Below, in pieces: positions 4,366-5,058 of a DNA stretch of 5,058 bases. The notes under the pieces were generated by a model that saw nothing but the letters and a program-made list of their open reading frames with translations, was not told the DNA's origin and did no database searches. This DNA comes from Desulfobacterales bacterium (lineage in GTDB: Bacteria; Desulfobacterota; Desulfobacteria; Desulfobacterales; Desulfobacteraceae): the NCBI GenBank assembly GCA_022361135.1, contig JAKSBM010000248.1:1-5058 (forward strand), written 5' to 3'. Each line of letters opens with the position of its first letter. Within the stretch, counting starts at the first letter, position 1. The position numbers and the translations under genes are program-made.

Positions 4366-5058
4366 TTAAAAGGCCATTTCCATGTGGGCGCCCCAGACCT
4401 GGCCGGGCATGGGATATCCGCTGATTTCCTCATAGTCGGCATCCAGGATATTGTTCACAAAGAGGTGGAGGGTATAGGCGAGTCTATCCCATTGAAAGGT
4501 CTTCTTCACCCCCAGGTCCCAGACCGTGTAGCTGCCCAGTTCTCCGCCCTGCTGGCTCCCCCGGGATCCAACAAATCGGCCCGAAGCCTGAACCCATGCG
4601 CCTTCCATGAATTCGTAGGACCCCGAGAGTTTGACCTTATGGTGGGGGAGGGTGGCCGGTAAATAATAGGTCCAGTTCTGCTCATGGCCGGTCTGTGTGA
4701 TATCATGCTCCTGGTAAACATAGGAGGCTGTGGCCCGGAGCCGGTCGGTGATGCGCAGGGCCGCCTCCAGCTCCACCCCGTAGAGTTTCACATGGTCGAT
4801 GTTGTAGAGACAATCGGATCCTGCCCCGGACCCCGGTGCGGTGATGCCGTTGTCGTTGATGAAATCCTGGATGTCGTAGTACCAGGCGGCCGCCCTGAAG
4901 CTCATGCGGTCCATGTCATAGATAAGTCCCAGTTCGTATTCCACTGCCGTCTCCGGTTCAAGGGAGGTGTTGGTATCGGAGGCGCACCGCGCCCACCAAT
5001 AGTAATCTCAGGGACAGGGAAGGCGGTAGGAACGGGAGACCGCCGAATAGAGGTTCAA
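4366..5058 (-). CDS. TonB-dependent outer-membrane receptor, C-terminal part, with in-frame TGA
   Basis: The last 230 codons of a TonB-dependent receptor, which takes up a scarce ligand such as a metal chelate across the outer membrane using TonB energy. From the window edge the frame reads NLYSAVSRSYRLPCP, then TGA at 5010-5008, then DYYWWARCASDTN and SLEPETAVEYELGL, a hallmark of receptor barrels (compare NxxLKPExxxxYELG). Barrel strands follow: FRAAAWYYDIQDFI, VKLYGVELEAALRI, LRATASYVYQEHDI, the turn LPHHKVKLSGSY, LHLFVNNILDADYEEISGYPMPG, and the terminal MEMAF. The plug and first barrel strands lie outside the window. A gene caller would start at GTG 4944, but that lies mid-barrel and is not a real start. 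The TGA makes this a nonsense-broken gene, a sequence error, or a recoded one. The ligand cannot be told. Confidence 0.85.
4978..5010 (-). promoter_or_regulatory. In-frame TGA with SECIS-like hairpin (candidate recoding site)
   Basis: TGA at 5010-5008 is followed by a hairpin at 4997-4978: GGCGC (4993-4989) pairs with GCGCC (4985-4981) around the loop GGT. It is extended by a G-T pair, a bulged T at 4995 and a GG/CC pair. The loop begins 19 nt after the TGA. A bulged U, G in the first loop positions and this distance agree with the general description of bacterial SECIS elements. Chance in GC-rich coding sequence is possible. Confidence 0.2.

Noticed and set aside
4366..4944. TonB receptor fragment as a complete 192-aa protein starting at GTG 4944
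   Set aside because: The same frame continues upstream with receptor-like sequence through SLEPETA and beyond the TGA. A start in mid-barrel, with no signal peptide, would not make an outer-membrane protein.

Overview
The window reads as a stretch of Gram-negative, probably anaerobic bacterial chromosome. Two outer-membrane beta-barrel genes end in Phe, and a periplasmic binding protein has a clear signal peptide. A putative [4Fe-4S] desulfidase of the TudS-related type (common in anaerobes), Gly/Pro-rich GC-moderate codon use and long A/T-rich promoter regions suggest a Desulfobacterota-type sulfate reducer. That placement is inference; no marker gene is present.

Left half, plus strand (1-2123): a compact operon-like run. 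It starts with the possible 3' end of an unidentified gene (1-162). Next come a TudS-related putative desulfidase (159-665, probable TTG start overlapping the previous stop as TTGA), a family-3 amino-acid-type periplasmic binding protein (693-1460) and an ABC inner-membrane permease (1467-2123). Gaps of -4, 27 and 6 nt argue for one transcript. The ATPase of the ABC transporter is not visible. Placing a desulfidase with a polar-amino-acid-type importer suggests uptake of a sulfur-containing small molecule followed by desulfuration inside the cell. Two Cys in the binding protein fall where the family normally places ligand-contacting residues.

Middle (2124-2644): a 521-nt convergent intergenic region with no convincing full gene. 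It holds a 55-codon orphan ORF just after the permease stop, two perfect hairpins, and a strong G6/C6 hairpin that probably ends the porin transcript from the other strand.

Right half, minus strand: an outer-membrane porin (3718 to 2645) follows a 647-nt upstream region. That region contains a TTGACA promoter, a 7-bp inverted repeat (TTGAGTA-N8-TACTCAA) centred about 60 bp upstream of the predicted transcription start, and a structured leader. Beyond it lies the C-terminal portion of a TonB-dependent outer-membrane receptor (5058 to 4366), running off the window. Its frame is interrupted by one in-frame TGA at 5010-5008, although recognisable receptor sequence continues in the same frame on both sides. 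A SECIS-like hairpin lies just downstream. A nonsense mutation or sequence error is the simplest reading, but selenocysteine recoding deserves a direct test. Downstream of the receptor is a near-perfect 15-bp GC-rich inverted repeat with a competing upstream arm.
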